From Candidatus Gastranaerophilales bacterium (GTDB lineage: Bacteria > Cyanobacteriota > Vampirovibrionia > Gastranaerophilales > Gastranaerophilaceae): a stretch of 35,489 nt of DNA. Made by a program: the position numbers and the translations under genes. Position 1 is the first letter of the stretch; each line of letters starts with the position of its first letter. Shown piece by piece: positions 8,357 through 15,549 of the stretch. The stretch lies in the NCBI GenBank assembly GCA_944325025.1, contig CALUYN010000018.1:1-35489 (forward strand). The letters run 5' to 3'. The notes beneath the pieces are model-generated. The model was not told where the DNA came from, made no database searches, and was given only the letters and a program-made list of their open reading frames with translations.

Positions 8357-8560
8357 GGAAGACTTTAATTCCCCTCTCCTGGGAGAGGGGGGTTAAAGGT
8401 CAATGGAACAGAATTTGGGTTCCGTCATTGCGGACAAGCGAAGCGGATCCGCAATCGCATTATCATTGAAGAAAAAAATCAATACCCATCCAAGCCTTCC
8501 CTAATCAGGGAAGGCTTTATTCTCCCTCTCCTTTGCAAAGGAGAAGGGCAGGGTGAGGTT
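8351..8560 (+). repeat. Dispersed intergenic repeat, copy A
   Basis: About 210 bp, nearly the same sequence and order as 9958-10173. It is built of palindromic modules: CCCCTCTCC-TGG-GAGAGGGG, TTGCGGA...TCCGCAA, CCTTCCCTaaTcAGGGAAGG and CTCCTTTGCAAAGGAG. It starts at GATTAGGGAAG, which also encodes the last codon and stop of the preceding gene. The gap from 8357 to 8620 holds nothing else that I can recognise. Confidence 0.85.
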
Positions 8561-8645
8561 GGTGCTTCGATTTTCGTACTCGCTGTTCCAGATAGAAATT
8601 AAGACACAATATATAAAAAATGCGGAATAAATTTTGTAAAATCTA

Positions 8646-8713
8646 CGCAATATTTGCGGAGATAAATATTGCATTTGCGGAGAAAATTGGTTATAATATA
8701 CGCATAATATGCG
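8646..8713 (+). promoter_or_regulatory. Operator-like palindromes at the fic promoter
   Basis: Two perfect 5-bp inverted repeats with 3-bp centres: CGCAA-TAT-TTGCG (8646-8658) and CGCAT-AAT-ATGCG (8701-8713). TTGCGGAGA/ATGCGGAGA is repeated directly near 8655, 8675 and 8710, with a weaker ATGCGGAAT near 8620. The sites flank and overlap the promoter and start point. They fit binding by a helix-turn-helix protein, most simply the Fic protein's own C-terminal domain. Confidence 0.65.
8669..8697 (+). promoter_or_regulatory. Promoter of the fic gene
   Basis: TTGCAT (8669-8674), a 17-nt spacer and TATAAT (8692-8697). Predicted start near 8704, inside the second palindrome. Confidence 0.65.
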
Positions 8714-8723
8714 GAGATTAACA

Positions 8724-9842
8724 ATGAAAAATTATATCTGGCAAAATCCTGAATATCCGAATTTTACTTATGATAAAACTATTATTTTAAAACTGCTTGC
8801 AGAAGTTAAACTTAAACAAGGTTATCTTTTGGGAAAAATGGCAGGTATTGGTTTTAAAAATAACAATAAAGCTTTATTAAATGTCTTGGCTGAAGACGTT
8901 ATTAAATCTAGTGAGATTGAAGGACTTAAGCTGAATAAGGAGCAAGTTCGCTCATCTATTGCAAAGAAACTCGGACTGGATACTAGCGTAGATATATTTA
9001 TTGATCGCAGTATAGAAGGTATTGTAGATATGATGCTTGATGCAACTCAAAATTATGACAAAGAATTAACGGAAGAAAGATTATTGGGTTGGCAGTCGGC
9101 AATGTTCCCCGGTGGTTTCAGCGGATTGTACAAAATTATTACGGGGGCTTATAGAGATGATAAAAATGGGCCTATGCAGGTTGTATCAGGAGCTATTGGG
9201 CATGAAAAAGTTCATTATGAAGCACCGCCTGCTGCTTCTTTAAAATCCGAAATGCATGCTTTAACTAACTATATAAATAACGAAAAAGATACTGATTTGA
9301 TTATAAAGGCGGGAATTGTTCATCTTTGGTTTGTAATTATACATCCATTTGAAGACGGGAACGGAAGAATTGCAAGGGCTTTAACTGATATGCTGCTTGC
9401 AAGAAGTGAAAATTCTTCAAATCGTTTTTATTCCATGTCTTCGCAGATAAAAAAAATGAGAAAATCATATTATGAGGCTTTGCAAATAACCCAAAGCAAC
9501 TCTGTTGATATTACAGAATGGTTAAAGTGGTTTTTAGAAAATTTACTCTGTGCAATAGAAAATTCAGAAGAACTTTTAAAAAATGTATGGCGTAAGGCTG
9601 AATTTTGGCAAAGACATAAAGATATAATATTAAATGAACGCCAACAAACAATCTTGAATAAACTTTTTGACAATTTTGAAGGGAATCTGACAACTTCAAA
9701 ATGGGCAAAAATATGTAATTGTTCACAAGATACAGCGTCAAGAGATATCGCAGATCTTGTACAAAAAGGTATTCTTGAAAAAACAGGAGATGGTAGAGCT
9801 ACACATTACCTGCTCTTTTCGTCATCCAACGCGTCGAATTGA
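8724..9842 (+). CDS. Fic family protein (predicted AMP transferase) with N-terminal inhibitory helix and C-terminal winged helix
   Basis: 372 residues from the ATG at 8724, chosen because GGAGA (8713-8717) sits 6 nt upstream; the in-frame ATG at 8709 has no such site. The N-terminal region (IWQNPEYPNFTYD) resembles the DUF4172-type Fic leader. The Fic active-site motif HPFEDGNGRIAR begins at H207. The inhibitory motif [S/T]xxxE[G/N] is present as S62-S-E-I-E66-G67, marking a class II, intrinsically autoinhibited enzyme. The last ~70 residues (ILNKLF...LTTSKWAKICNCSQDTASRDIADLVQKGILEK) form a winged helix-turn-helix. Fic enzymes usually transfer AMP to a target hydroxyl; the target is unknown. 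Palindromes at the promoter suggest autoregulation. The gene lies between two direct ~210-bp repeats. Confidence 0.93.
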   Translation: MKNYIWQNPEYPNFTYDKTIILKLLAEVKLKQGYLLGKMAGIGFKNNNKALLNVLAEDVIKSSEIEGLKLNKEQVRSSIAKKLGLDTSVDIFIDRSIEGIVDMMLDATQNYDKELTEERLLGWQSAMFPGGFSGLYKIITGAYRDDKNGPMQVVSGAIGHEKVHYEAPPAASLKSEMHALTNYINNEKDTDLIIKAGIVHLWFVIIHPFEDGNGRIARALTDMLLARSENSSNRFYSMSSQIKKMRKSYYEALQITQSNSVDITEWLKWFLENLLCAIENSEELLKNVWRKAEFWQRHKDIILNERQQTILNKLFDNFEGNLTTSKWAKICNCSQDTASRDIADLVQKGILEKTGDGRATHYLLFSSSNASN

Positions 9843-9957
9843 CCTGCAGAACCACGGAATAGCATAATTGTAGAATTCAGTGATAGCGTCATTGCGGACT
9901 TGAACCGCAATCTCATTATTGTTGAAGAAAAACTCGCTACCCATCCAAGCCTTCCCT

Positions 9958-10173
9958 GATTAGGGAAGACTTTAATTCCCCTCTCCTGGGAGAGGGGGTA
10001 GGGGAGAGGGTGGTTAAAGGTCAAGGGAACAGAAGTTTGGTTCCGTCATTGCGGACTTGAACCGCAATCGCATTATCATTGAAGAAAAAAATCAATACTC
10101 ATCCAAACCTTCCCTAATCAGGGAAGGCTTTATTCTCCCTCTCCTTTGCAAGGAGAGGGGTAGGGGTGAGGTT
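9958..10173 (+). repeat. Dispersed intergenic repeat, copy B, with an extra partial module upstream
   Basis: Direct copy of 8351-8560, from GATTAGGGAAGACTTTAATT to the GGGTGAGGTT end, 1607 bp downstream. An extra partial module (CGTCATTGCGGACTTGAA... to CCTTCCCTGATTAGGGAAG) precedes it from about 9880, and another CCCTCCCTGACTAGGGAGGG follows to about 10204. The whole fic to pilin gap (9843-10287) consists of these modules plus the terminator at 10221; no gene is seen. Confidence 0.85.
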
Positions 10174-10220
10174 TATTTTCCCCTCCCTGACTAGGGAGGG
10201 CAGGGGTGGATAACAATAAT

Positions 10221-10252
10221 AATACGCCCTGTGAACATTCACAGGGCGTATT
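10221..10252 (-). terminator. Terminator of the pilin-like gene
   Basis: Perfect 15-bp stem AATACGCCCTGTGAA / TTCACAGGGCGTATT with a 2-nt apex. On the minus strand it is followed by ATTATTGTT. It sits 36 bp after the pilin stop. Confidence 0.75.
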
Positions 10253-10287
10253 TGTGTATACAATCATTTTATCCGTTAAGATATTGA

Positions 10288-10971
10288 TTATTTGCCGTAC
10301 AATACAGCTCTTGCTGCATCAGTTGACGGCAATACAGTTGAATCATAGAACATAACCGGATAAATATCTGTCGGGTTAGTTACTTTACAATCAGCGTTAG
10401 CAGCTGCGATACCAGAGTTTGTTCCGTCACAGACAACAACTTTGTTAGGTCCTCTAGTTCCGTTAACATCTACGAAACCTGAACAGTTTTTTTGTTTATC
10501 TGCTGTCCAACCTGCAGCGTTACTAGCAAGGGTTGTATCCTTTGTACATCCTACTGCATTTGTAGCGTTATAGCTAAACATAATACCATCATTCATAAAT
10601 AATGTTGTGTTTGTTCCTGCAGGTTGAGCAACACCGTCAGCAATGGTATTACCGTTATTTGCAATAGAATATTCAGTAGTAGCCAATGTTTCTCCGCTAG
10701 TTCCACCAGTTGTTCTAACAACGTTCATTCTTGATTTTAAAATAGTTTCAAGTTGGGTATTGTTGCTTACATCCCCGAAGTCAACTTCGTCTAATGCAAC
10801 GTTGAGAGTAATAGCTTGTGATAAAGCTGATAAAGCTTTTTTGTAAGCAGCTTTGTACTGAGCGCCTTGAGTAGAGTTCATCAATGTAGGCATAGTCATT
10901 GCAGCTACAACACCGATGATACCTAAAGTAATCAACACTTCTGCGAGTGTAAAGCCGAATCTTTTTGTCAT
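10288..10971 (-). CDS. Type IV pilin-like / pseudopilin prepilin
   Basis: 227 residues with a class III prepilin leader: MTKRFG|FTLAEVLITLGIIGVVAA. Cleavage and N-methylation would occur at the F after G6, E is in the +5 position, and the following hydrophobic helix forms the filament core. The rest is a globular, Asn/Thr/Gly-rich secreted domain with paired cysteines (VGCTKDTT, KNCSGF, VVCDGT, ADCKV), suggesting disulphides. AAAGGTG lies just before ATG. It has a strong promoter with a ~144-nt leader and its own terminator, so it is a single-gene unit. It could be a structural pilin or a pseudopilin; no pilus assembly genes are nearby. Confidence 0.88.
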   Translation of the reverse strand: MTKRFGFTLAEVLITLGIIGVVAAMTMPTLMNSTQGAQYKAAYKKALSALSQAITLNVALDEVDFGDVSNNTQLETILKSRMNVVRTTGGTSGETLATTEYSIANNGNTIADGVAQPAGTNTTLFMNDGIMFSYNATNAVGCTKDTTLASNAAGWTADKQKNCSGFVDVNGTRGPNKVVVCDGTNSGIAAANADCKVTNPTDIYPVMFYDSTVLPSTDAARAVLYGK

Positions 10972-11121
10972 AATCTTTTCACCTTTCTTTTTTGTAAAAC
11001 TTTCTGATTTCTCAAAATGCTTTACGCTTGTTTTATCTCTCTATCCTAAATTATCATTCTCGAATCTTTTTTTAATTGCGGATATGCATAAAAAACTTTT
11101 GAAAAATCTTTTTGTACTTTC

Positions 11122-11150
11122 ATTTTAAATTATGTTTCAGAAAATGTCAA
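11122..11150 (-). promoter_or_regulatory. Strong sigma70-type promoter of the pilin-like gene
   Basis: On the minus strand, TTGACA (11150-11145), a 17-nt spacer and TAAAAT (11127-11122). The predicted start near 11115 leaves a leader of about 144 nt before the ATG at 10971, with no clear hairpin that I can see. Confidence 0.7.
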
Positions 11151-11230
11151 TAGCTTTACAAAAATTATTAATTAATTTTAACTAATTCTCAAGGATTAGA
11201 AATGGAAAAATCATACGAATGGAGGAATTT

Positions 11231-11406
11231 TTACCTCACCCCTCCCCTGCCCCTCCCCTTGCAAAGGTGAGGGAACGTTGTTACCCACCCCTATCCCCTC
11301 CCTAATCAGGGAGGGGAAAATAAGCCTTCCCTAGTTAGGGAAGGTTTGGATGGGTATTGTTTTTTTTCAATGATAATGCGATTGCGGAACAAGTCCGCAA
11401 TGACGA
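11231..11406 (-). repeat. Dispersed intergenic repeat, copy C (inverted)
   Basis: Inverse orientation of the modules seen at 8351 and 9958: GTCATTGCGGACTTG, CGCATTATCATTGAA, CCTTCCCTAACTAGGGAAGG, CCCTCCCTGATTAGGGAGGG and a CTTTGCAAGGGGAGGGG end. More diverged than A versus B. The pilin to malQ gap (10972-11498) holds this repeat and two promoters only. Confidence 0.75.
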
Positions 11407-11436
11407 TTTCCCAGAAAGGCCGTTATTTAATGCATG

Positions 11437-11465
11437 TTGAAAATTTAATTTTCTCATGTTATCAT
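11437..11465 (+). promoter_or_regulatory. Promoter of the 4-alpha-glucanotransferase gene
   Basis: TTGAAA (11437-11442), a 17-nt spacer and TATCAT (11460-11465), with an extended TG element (TGTTATCAT). Predicted start near 11472. Confidence 0.65.
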
Positions 11466-11498
11466 CTGCTTTGTTGATATATAAGAAGAGGGGTAATT

Positions 11499-13382
11499 AT
11501 GACTTGTGTATTAGAAAATAAATCTAATCTTTTGGACGAAAAAGCAAAAAAAACTATCCGTAAAGCATTAAAAGTTCTCGGTAAAAAAAATATGGCATTT
11601 ATTATGCACAGCGGAAGTTTTCCGTCTGCAGCCAACCAAAATACCGGCTTTGGCTCTATAAATTCTGACGGCGGTAAAGAATTTATTGAATACGCGTCTG
11701 GGCTTTTTGATGCAATACAGCTCGGGCCTGCAGGAAAAACAAAATCATGTGATTCTTCTCCGTACACAGGCACAATTTTTTCAGGCAACCCCTTATTTAT
11801 TGACCTGAAAGAACTTACTACAAAGGCGTGGGGCAAAATTCTTTCGGAAGATACTTATAACAGAATTGTTGCCGAAAATCCGAACAAAGATATAAATAAA
11901 ACTGCTTATTCATATATTTACAAGCAGCAGGATGAAGCTTTACAGGAAGCATGGAATAATTTCAAAACCAATCCTGTTAAAAAACTTGAAAAAGAATTTA
12001 AACATTTTAAATCCGAAAACAGCTTCTGGCTCGATAAAGACAGCCTTTATGAAGCTTTATCAATAGAGCATGGAAATGATTACTGGCCTTTGTGGGACTC
12101 TGAAACCGACAAAAACCTTTTCAATCCTTCTTCAATTGAACAGCAATTAGAGTTCGGAAACCGCATAAAAGAAATTGAAAGCAAGTATGCTGATGAAATT
12201 GAAAGATATAAATTTATACAATTTATTATTTCAAAGCAGAATGAAGAAACCAGAAAATTCGCACAAAAACATGATATCAAAATGATTGCTGACAGACAGG
12301 TTGCTTTTTCTGACCGCGATACCTGGGCTTATCAGTCATTGTTCTTAAAAGGCTGGTGTCTTGGATGTCCGCCGGATTATTTCTCAAAAGACGGTCAGGC
12401 ATGGGGCTTCCCTGTTATGGATCCTGAAAGACTTTACAATGCTGACGGATCGTTGGATGAGGGCGGAATTCTTCTCAAAAATCTTTATAAAAAAATGTTC
12501 AAAGAAAACCCGGGCGGTGTTAGAATTGACCACATTGTAGGGCTTATTGACCCGTGGGTTTACAAAGCAGGTAAGAAACCAAAAATCGAAGAAGGTGCAG
12601 GCAGATTGTATTCTTCTCCGGAGCATCCGGAACTTTCCAAATACGCAATTGCAAAATTAGATGATTTGGACATGGAACTCACAGCGGACAAAGAAAAAAG
12701 AGTTAAAAAGTTAACCAAACAGCAAATAAAAGATTACGGCAGACTTATTGAAAAAATCGTTATTGCCGCTGCGAAAGAAGAAGGTCTTGATAAAGATGCA
12801 ATTGTTTGCGAAGATTTGGGAACTTTAACCAATCCTGTTGCCTCTGTTATGAACACTTACGGACTTCAGGGAATGAAGTTAACTCAGTTTGTAGAGGCAG
12901 ACAAGCCTGAAGATCCTTACCGCTGCTGTAACATCGGCAAAAAATGCTGGGCAATGGTTGGAACTCACGATAACGAACCGATAAAGATGTGGGCTGATCA
13001 AAATATTCACACACATGTCGGTTATCTCCACGCGAAAAACCTTGTAGATGATTTGTTTGCAGAAGCTGATAACAAAGACGATATCATTGTAAGATTGACA
13101 AATGATGCGGAATTTCTCGCTCAGACCAAACTTGTAGAACTATTTGCATCGGCTGCAGAAAACATTCAAATATTCTTCACGGATTACTTTAATGTATATG
13201 ATGTTTACAACAGACCCGGAACCTCCGGCGATGCTAACTGGAGTTTGAGGCTGCCTGATAACTACAGAGAACTCAATGCAATTAATCTTGCAAATATCTT
13301 AAAATTGGCTATTCTTGCAAGAGGACATGAATTCGCTGAAAAAAATCAGAAAATTATTGAAAAATTAGATGAAATTATATAA
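11499..13382 (+). CDS. malQ: 4-alpha-glucanotransferase (amylomaltase, GH77)
   Basis: Transfers alpha-1,4-glucan segments between maltooligosaccharides or glycogen chains in the cytoplasm. GH77 catalytic residues are visible: nucleophile D344 in VRIDHIVGL, acid/base E438 in CEDLG, and transition-state stabiliser D491 in GTHDNEP. The N-terminal signature SFPSAANQNTGFGSIN and the substrate-loop LQGMKLTQF also fit. At 627 residues it is longer than common bacterial MalQ (~500). One expansion lies between D344 and E438 (94 residues against 47 in Thermus amylomaltase) and includes a lysine-rich helix; another is a helical insert around residues 130-250. GAGGGG gives the ribosome binding site. It is followed by its own terminator. 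Confidence 0.93.
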   Translation: MTCVLENKSNLLDEKAKKTIRKALKVLGKKNMAFIMHSGSFPSAANQNTGFGSINSDGGKEFIEYASGLFDAIQLGPAGKTKSCDSSPYTGTIFSGNPLFIDLKELTTKAWGKILSEDTYNRIVAENPNKDINKTAYSYIYKQQDEALQEAWNNFKTNPVKKLEKEFKHFKSENSFWLDKDSLYEALSIEHGNDYWPLWDSETDKNLFNPSSIEQQLEFGNRIKEIESKYADEIERYKFIQFIISKQNEETRKFAQKHDIKMIADRQVAFSDRDTWAYQSLFLKGWCLGCPPDYFSKDGQAWGFPVMDPERLYNADGSLDEGGILLKNLYKKMFKENPGGVRIDHIVGLIDPWVYKAGKKPKIEEGAGRLYSSPEHPELSKYAIAKLDDLDMELTADKEKRVKKLTKQQIKDYGRLIEKIVIAAAKEEGLDKDAIVCEDLGTLTNPVASVMNTYGLQGMKLTQFVEADKPEDPYRCCNIGKKCWAMVGTHDNEPIKMWADQNIHTHVGYLHAKNLVDDLFAEADNKDDIIVRLTNDAEFLAQTKLVELFASAAENIQIFFTDYFNVYDVYNRPGTSGDANWSLRLPDNYRELNAINLANILKLAILARGHEFAEKNQKIIEKLDEII

Positions 13383-13389
13383 GATTATT

Positions 13390-13432
13390 AGAGTTAATGC
13401 CTGTTTTTCGCAGGCATTAACTCTTTAATTTT
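13390..13432 (+). terminator. Rho-independent terminator after malQ
   Basis: 14-bp perfect stem AGAGTTAATGCCTG / CAGGCATTAACTCT around the loop TTTTTCG, followed by TTAATTTT. Confidence 0.88.
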
Positions 13433-13445
13433 AAAAGGGGTATTA

Positions 13446-14291
13446 ATGAAAAAGTTTATAGTTGCATTATTATTAGTTGCTAATATGGGTTTTGCATTTG
13501 CTGCAGAAAAGGATTATGTACCTTCAAATGAAGCAAAACTTCAATATAATCAGGGCGTAGATTATTATAAAATCGGCCAGTATGATCAGGCTATGGCTGC
13601 TTTCAGGCAGGCAATCAGCCTTGACCCTAATTATATTGATGCGTATTATAATCTAGGCTCTATTCTTGAATATTTAAGGCAGGATGAGGCTGCACTTGCA
13701 GTATTTAAACAGATTATGGTTCGCAAACCCGACGATTATGAATCAGTTTATAAAGCGGCTAATTTGAGCTACAAACTTGGTTTTACTGATAAAGTAAAAA
13801 CATATCTTTCGCTGATCCCGCCGGAAAGCAGTGTTTATGCATCAGCACAGGCATTAGCCTCTAATTTAAATACTGATATGCAGACAATAAAATCTGAAAA
13901 AGCCAAAGAAGTTAATCCCCCAAAGATTGAACAGACAAACGGAATGTACAATGATATTCCGAGCCCGACAGGGATTACAACAGACAATAACGGAAATATT
14001 TTCGTGGCATGTTTTTCGGATAACATGATTTATAAAATTTCGCCGGACGGGAAAAAAATTATTTTTATTAAAACCCCGAAATTAAACGGGCCTATTGCAA
14101 TGGTCAGTGATGAGTCAGGAAATATTTATGTTTCCAACTACAACGCAAACAATGTTTTAAAAATCACGCCGTCAGGTGATATTACAACCCTTGTTTCAAA
14201 CGTGCAAAAACCATACGGCTTGCATATTAAAGGGAATTTGTTATTTGTGTCTTCGCAAGGAACGAATTCTGTTTTGAGGTATAAATTGTAA
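13446..14291 (+). CDS. Secreted TPR plus NHL/SMP-30-like beta-propeller protein
   Basis: 281 residues. The signal peptide MKKFIVALLLVANMGFAFA is cleaved before AEKDY. Residues ~30-125 hold about three tetratricopeptide repeats (YNQGVDYYKIGQYDQAMAAF, then YYNLGSILEYLRQDEAALAVF). Residues ~170-281 hold NHL-type blades (SPTGITTDNNGNIFVACF, GPIAMVSDESGNIYVSNY, KPYGLHIKGNLLFVSS). Only about three blades are present, so a full propeller would need oligomerisation or the protein is a truncated form. AAAAGGGG precedes the ATG. Likely an extracytoplasmic protein-protein interaction module; no enzymatic residues are recognised. Confidence 0.82.
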   Translation: MKKFIVALLLVANMGFAFAAEKDYVPSNEAKLQYNQGVDYYKIGQYDQAMAAFRQAISLDPNYIDAYYNLGSILEYLRQDEAALAVFKQIMVRKPDDYESVYKAANLSYKLGFTDKVKTYLSLIPPESSVYASAQALASNLNTDMQTIKSEKAKEVNPPKIEQTNGMYNDIPSPTGITTDNNGNIFVACFSDNMIYKISPDGKKIIFIKTPKLNGPIAMVSDESGNIYVSNYNANNVLKITPSGDITTLVSNVQKPYGLHIKGNLLFVSSQGTNSVLRYKL

Positions 14292-14321
14292 GGATAAAAA
14301 TATATTTTTTGTTTTTATCTT

Positions 14322-14370
14322 TATTGATAATAATGCGATTGCGGATCAGCTTCGCTGTCCGTAATGACGT
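14322..14370 (-). repeat. Short fragment of the dispersed intergenic repeat, copy D
   Basis: TTGATAATAATGCGATTGCGGA...TCCGTAATGACG matches the inner module of copies A-C in inverse orientation; it lies between two convergent genes. Confidence 0.65.
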
Positions 14371-14395
14371 GAATATAGCGCCATCCGAGCTTCTG

Positions 14396-15220
14396 TTACT
14401 CTTTCACTCCGCCTTGTAGTATGTCCGAGATAAAATATTTTTTACCGATGAGAAAAACTGCTATTACGGGGATTGTGCAGATAACGGAGCAGGCAAGAAG
14501 TTCTCCCCATAAGGTTATTTCTCTGAAACTGCCTTTATAAATTGCAAGCGCTACCGGCAGAGTGCGCATGCTCTCCGAATTCGTAACTATTAACGGCCAC
14601 ATAAAACTATTCCATGCCGTGACAAATGTAAATATTGCAAGAGTTGCCGCAGCAGGCAGTGCAAGCGGTAATGCAATTTTAAAAAATGTTTGAAACAGAT
14701 TGCACCCGTCGATTTTTGCAGATTCTTCCAGATCCTTTGGCAGCCCTAAGAAATACTGACGCATTAAAAATACCCCGAAACCGCCGAATAGTGCAGGTAA
14801 AATCAAAGCCTGATACGTGTCTATCAAATGCATTTCTCTCATTAAAAAGAACAGCGGAATAATATTTACCTGAGGCGGAATAAGCATAGTTATTAAAATA
14901 ATCAGAAAAAGTGTATCTCTATGCTTAAAATTCATTCGTGCAAATGCGTATCCCGCTAAAGATGCAAAAATTACCTGCCCTATAGTTGTAATAAGAGCCA
15001 CAACAAGGCTGTTAAAAAAATATAAGCTCAAATGAAGTTCAGTAAAAACGTTTTTGTAATTATCAAGAGTGAGATTAGTGTGAAAAATTTTGTTTGCGTT
15101 AGAAAAAATTTCGCTGTTATCAACAAATGATAAATTTACCATTGCAAAAAACGGATAAAGCATGCTTATTGCAATTAAAACAAGCGTAAAATAGCCCAAA
15201 AATATCCTGAATTTTTTCAT
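14396..15220 (-). CDS. Carbohydrate ABC transporter permease (MalG/UgpE-type, CUT1)
   Basis: 274 residues with six membrane segments. The cytoplasmic EAA loop that contacts the ATPase is clear (EESAKIDGCNLFQTFFKIALP, about residues 165-185). The end LQGGVKE matches MalG-type permeases, which often end in GGVKG. Normally it pairs with a MalF-like permease, a solute-binding protein and a MalK-type ATPase, but none of these is adjacent: downstream is a convergent gene and upstream only a 44-aa membrane protein. A TATAAT lies six bases before ATG, suggesting a leaderless transcript. Substrate not determinable; nearby malQ makes a maltooligosaccharide possible but this is speculation. Confidence 0.88.
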   Translation of the reverse strand: MKKFRIFLGYFTLVLIAISMLYPFFAMVNLSFVDNSEIFSNANKIFHTNLTLDNYKNVFTELHLSLYFFNSLVVALITTIGQVIFASLAGYAFARMNFKHRDTLFLIILITMLIPPQVNIIPLFFLMREMHLIDTYQALILPALFGGFGVFLMRQYFLGLPKDLEESAKIDGCNLFQTFFKIALPLALPAAATLAIFTFVTAWNSFMWPLIVTNSESMRTLPVALAIYKGSFREITLWGELLACSVICTIPVIAVFLIGKKYFISDILQGGVKE

Positions 15221-15226
15221 AAATCT

Positions 15227-15232
15227 ATTATA
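15227..15232 (-). promoter_or_regulatory. -10 box for a leaderless permease mRNA
   Basis: TATAAT on the minus strand, then AGATTT, then the ATG at 15220. It overlaps the stop region of the upstream 44-aa ORF. No good -35 was seen. Confidence 0.45.
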
Positions 15233-15362
15233 TTACAAAATATAACAGGGCGAACATAACGCAAAGGGATAATGAACTTAAAACAAACCAGGTATGCATT
15301 ACGGGGTGTTGGTAGTCCCAGATTTCTTTTAATGTAGTTGCAGCGTTTTCAATTGTTTGCAT
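15228..15362 (-). CDS. 44-residue single-pass membrane protein
   Basis: Read directly from the minus strand: it begins MQTIENAATTLKEIWDYQ, then HPVMHTWFVLSSLSLC and VMFALLYFVI, then TAA. The first ~20 residues are amphipathic and soluble; the last ~22 form one transmembrane helix. GGAG lies 10 nt before the ATG. The stop is 7 bp ahead of the ABC permease start on the same strand. Too short for routine gene calling. It could be a small accessory subunit of the transporter or an independent membrane peptide. Confidence 0.6.
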   Translation of the reverse strand: MQTIENAATTLKEIWDYQHPVMHTWFVLSSLSLCVMFALLYFVI

Positions 15363-15396
15363 AGTCGATATTCTCCAATAATATATATTTTTGTTT

Positions 15397-15455
15397 GTCA
15401 TTTCGAACTTGTTTCGAAATCTCTTTGAGATGCTGAACTAAATTCAGCATGACAG
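15397..15455. repeat. Two-hairpin palindromic repeat module
   Basis: Layout: GTCAT, ATTTCGAA-cttgt-TTCGAAAT hairpin, CTCTTTGAG, ATGCTGAA-ctaaa-TTCAGCAT hairpin, ATGAC. The ends GTCAT/ATGAC are inverse. The single-hairpin version is at 6474-6502 with the same CTTGT loop and ATCTCTTT tail. Confidence 0.7.
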
Positions 15456-15537
15456 AAAACTCTTTCTATATTTATATCTTATGCATTAATCATTTTCGGA
15501 CATCACCTAATCGGTTGATTATTTGTATTCTTTAGGA

Positions 15538-15543
15538 TAATAT
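15538..15543 (+). promoter_or_regulatory. -10-like box just before the U32 gene
   Basis: TAATAT at 15538-15543 (overlapping GATAAT at 15536-15541) lies six bases before the ATG at 15550; no ribosome binding site is present. Consistent with a leaderless mRNA. Confidence 0.45.
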
Positions 15544-15549
15544 ACACGT

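Noticed and set aside
8351-10173. Insertion sequence or composite transposon around fic
   Set aside because: The flanking repeats have no transposase, no terminal target duplication that I can see, and are found elsewhere in the window as intergenic repeats; cassette exchange by homology is the more cautious reading.
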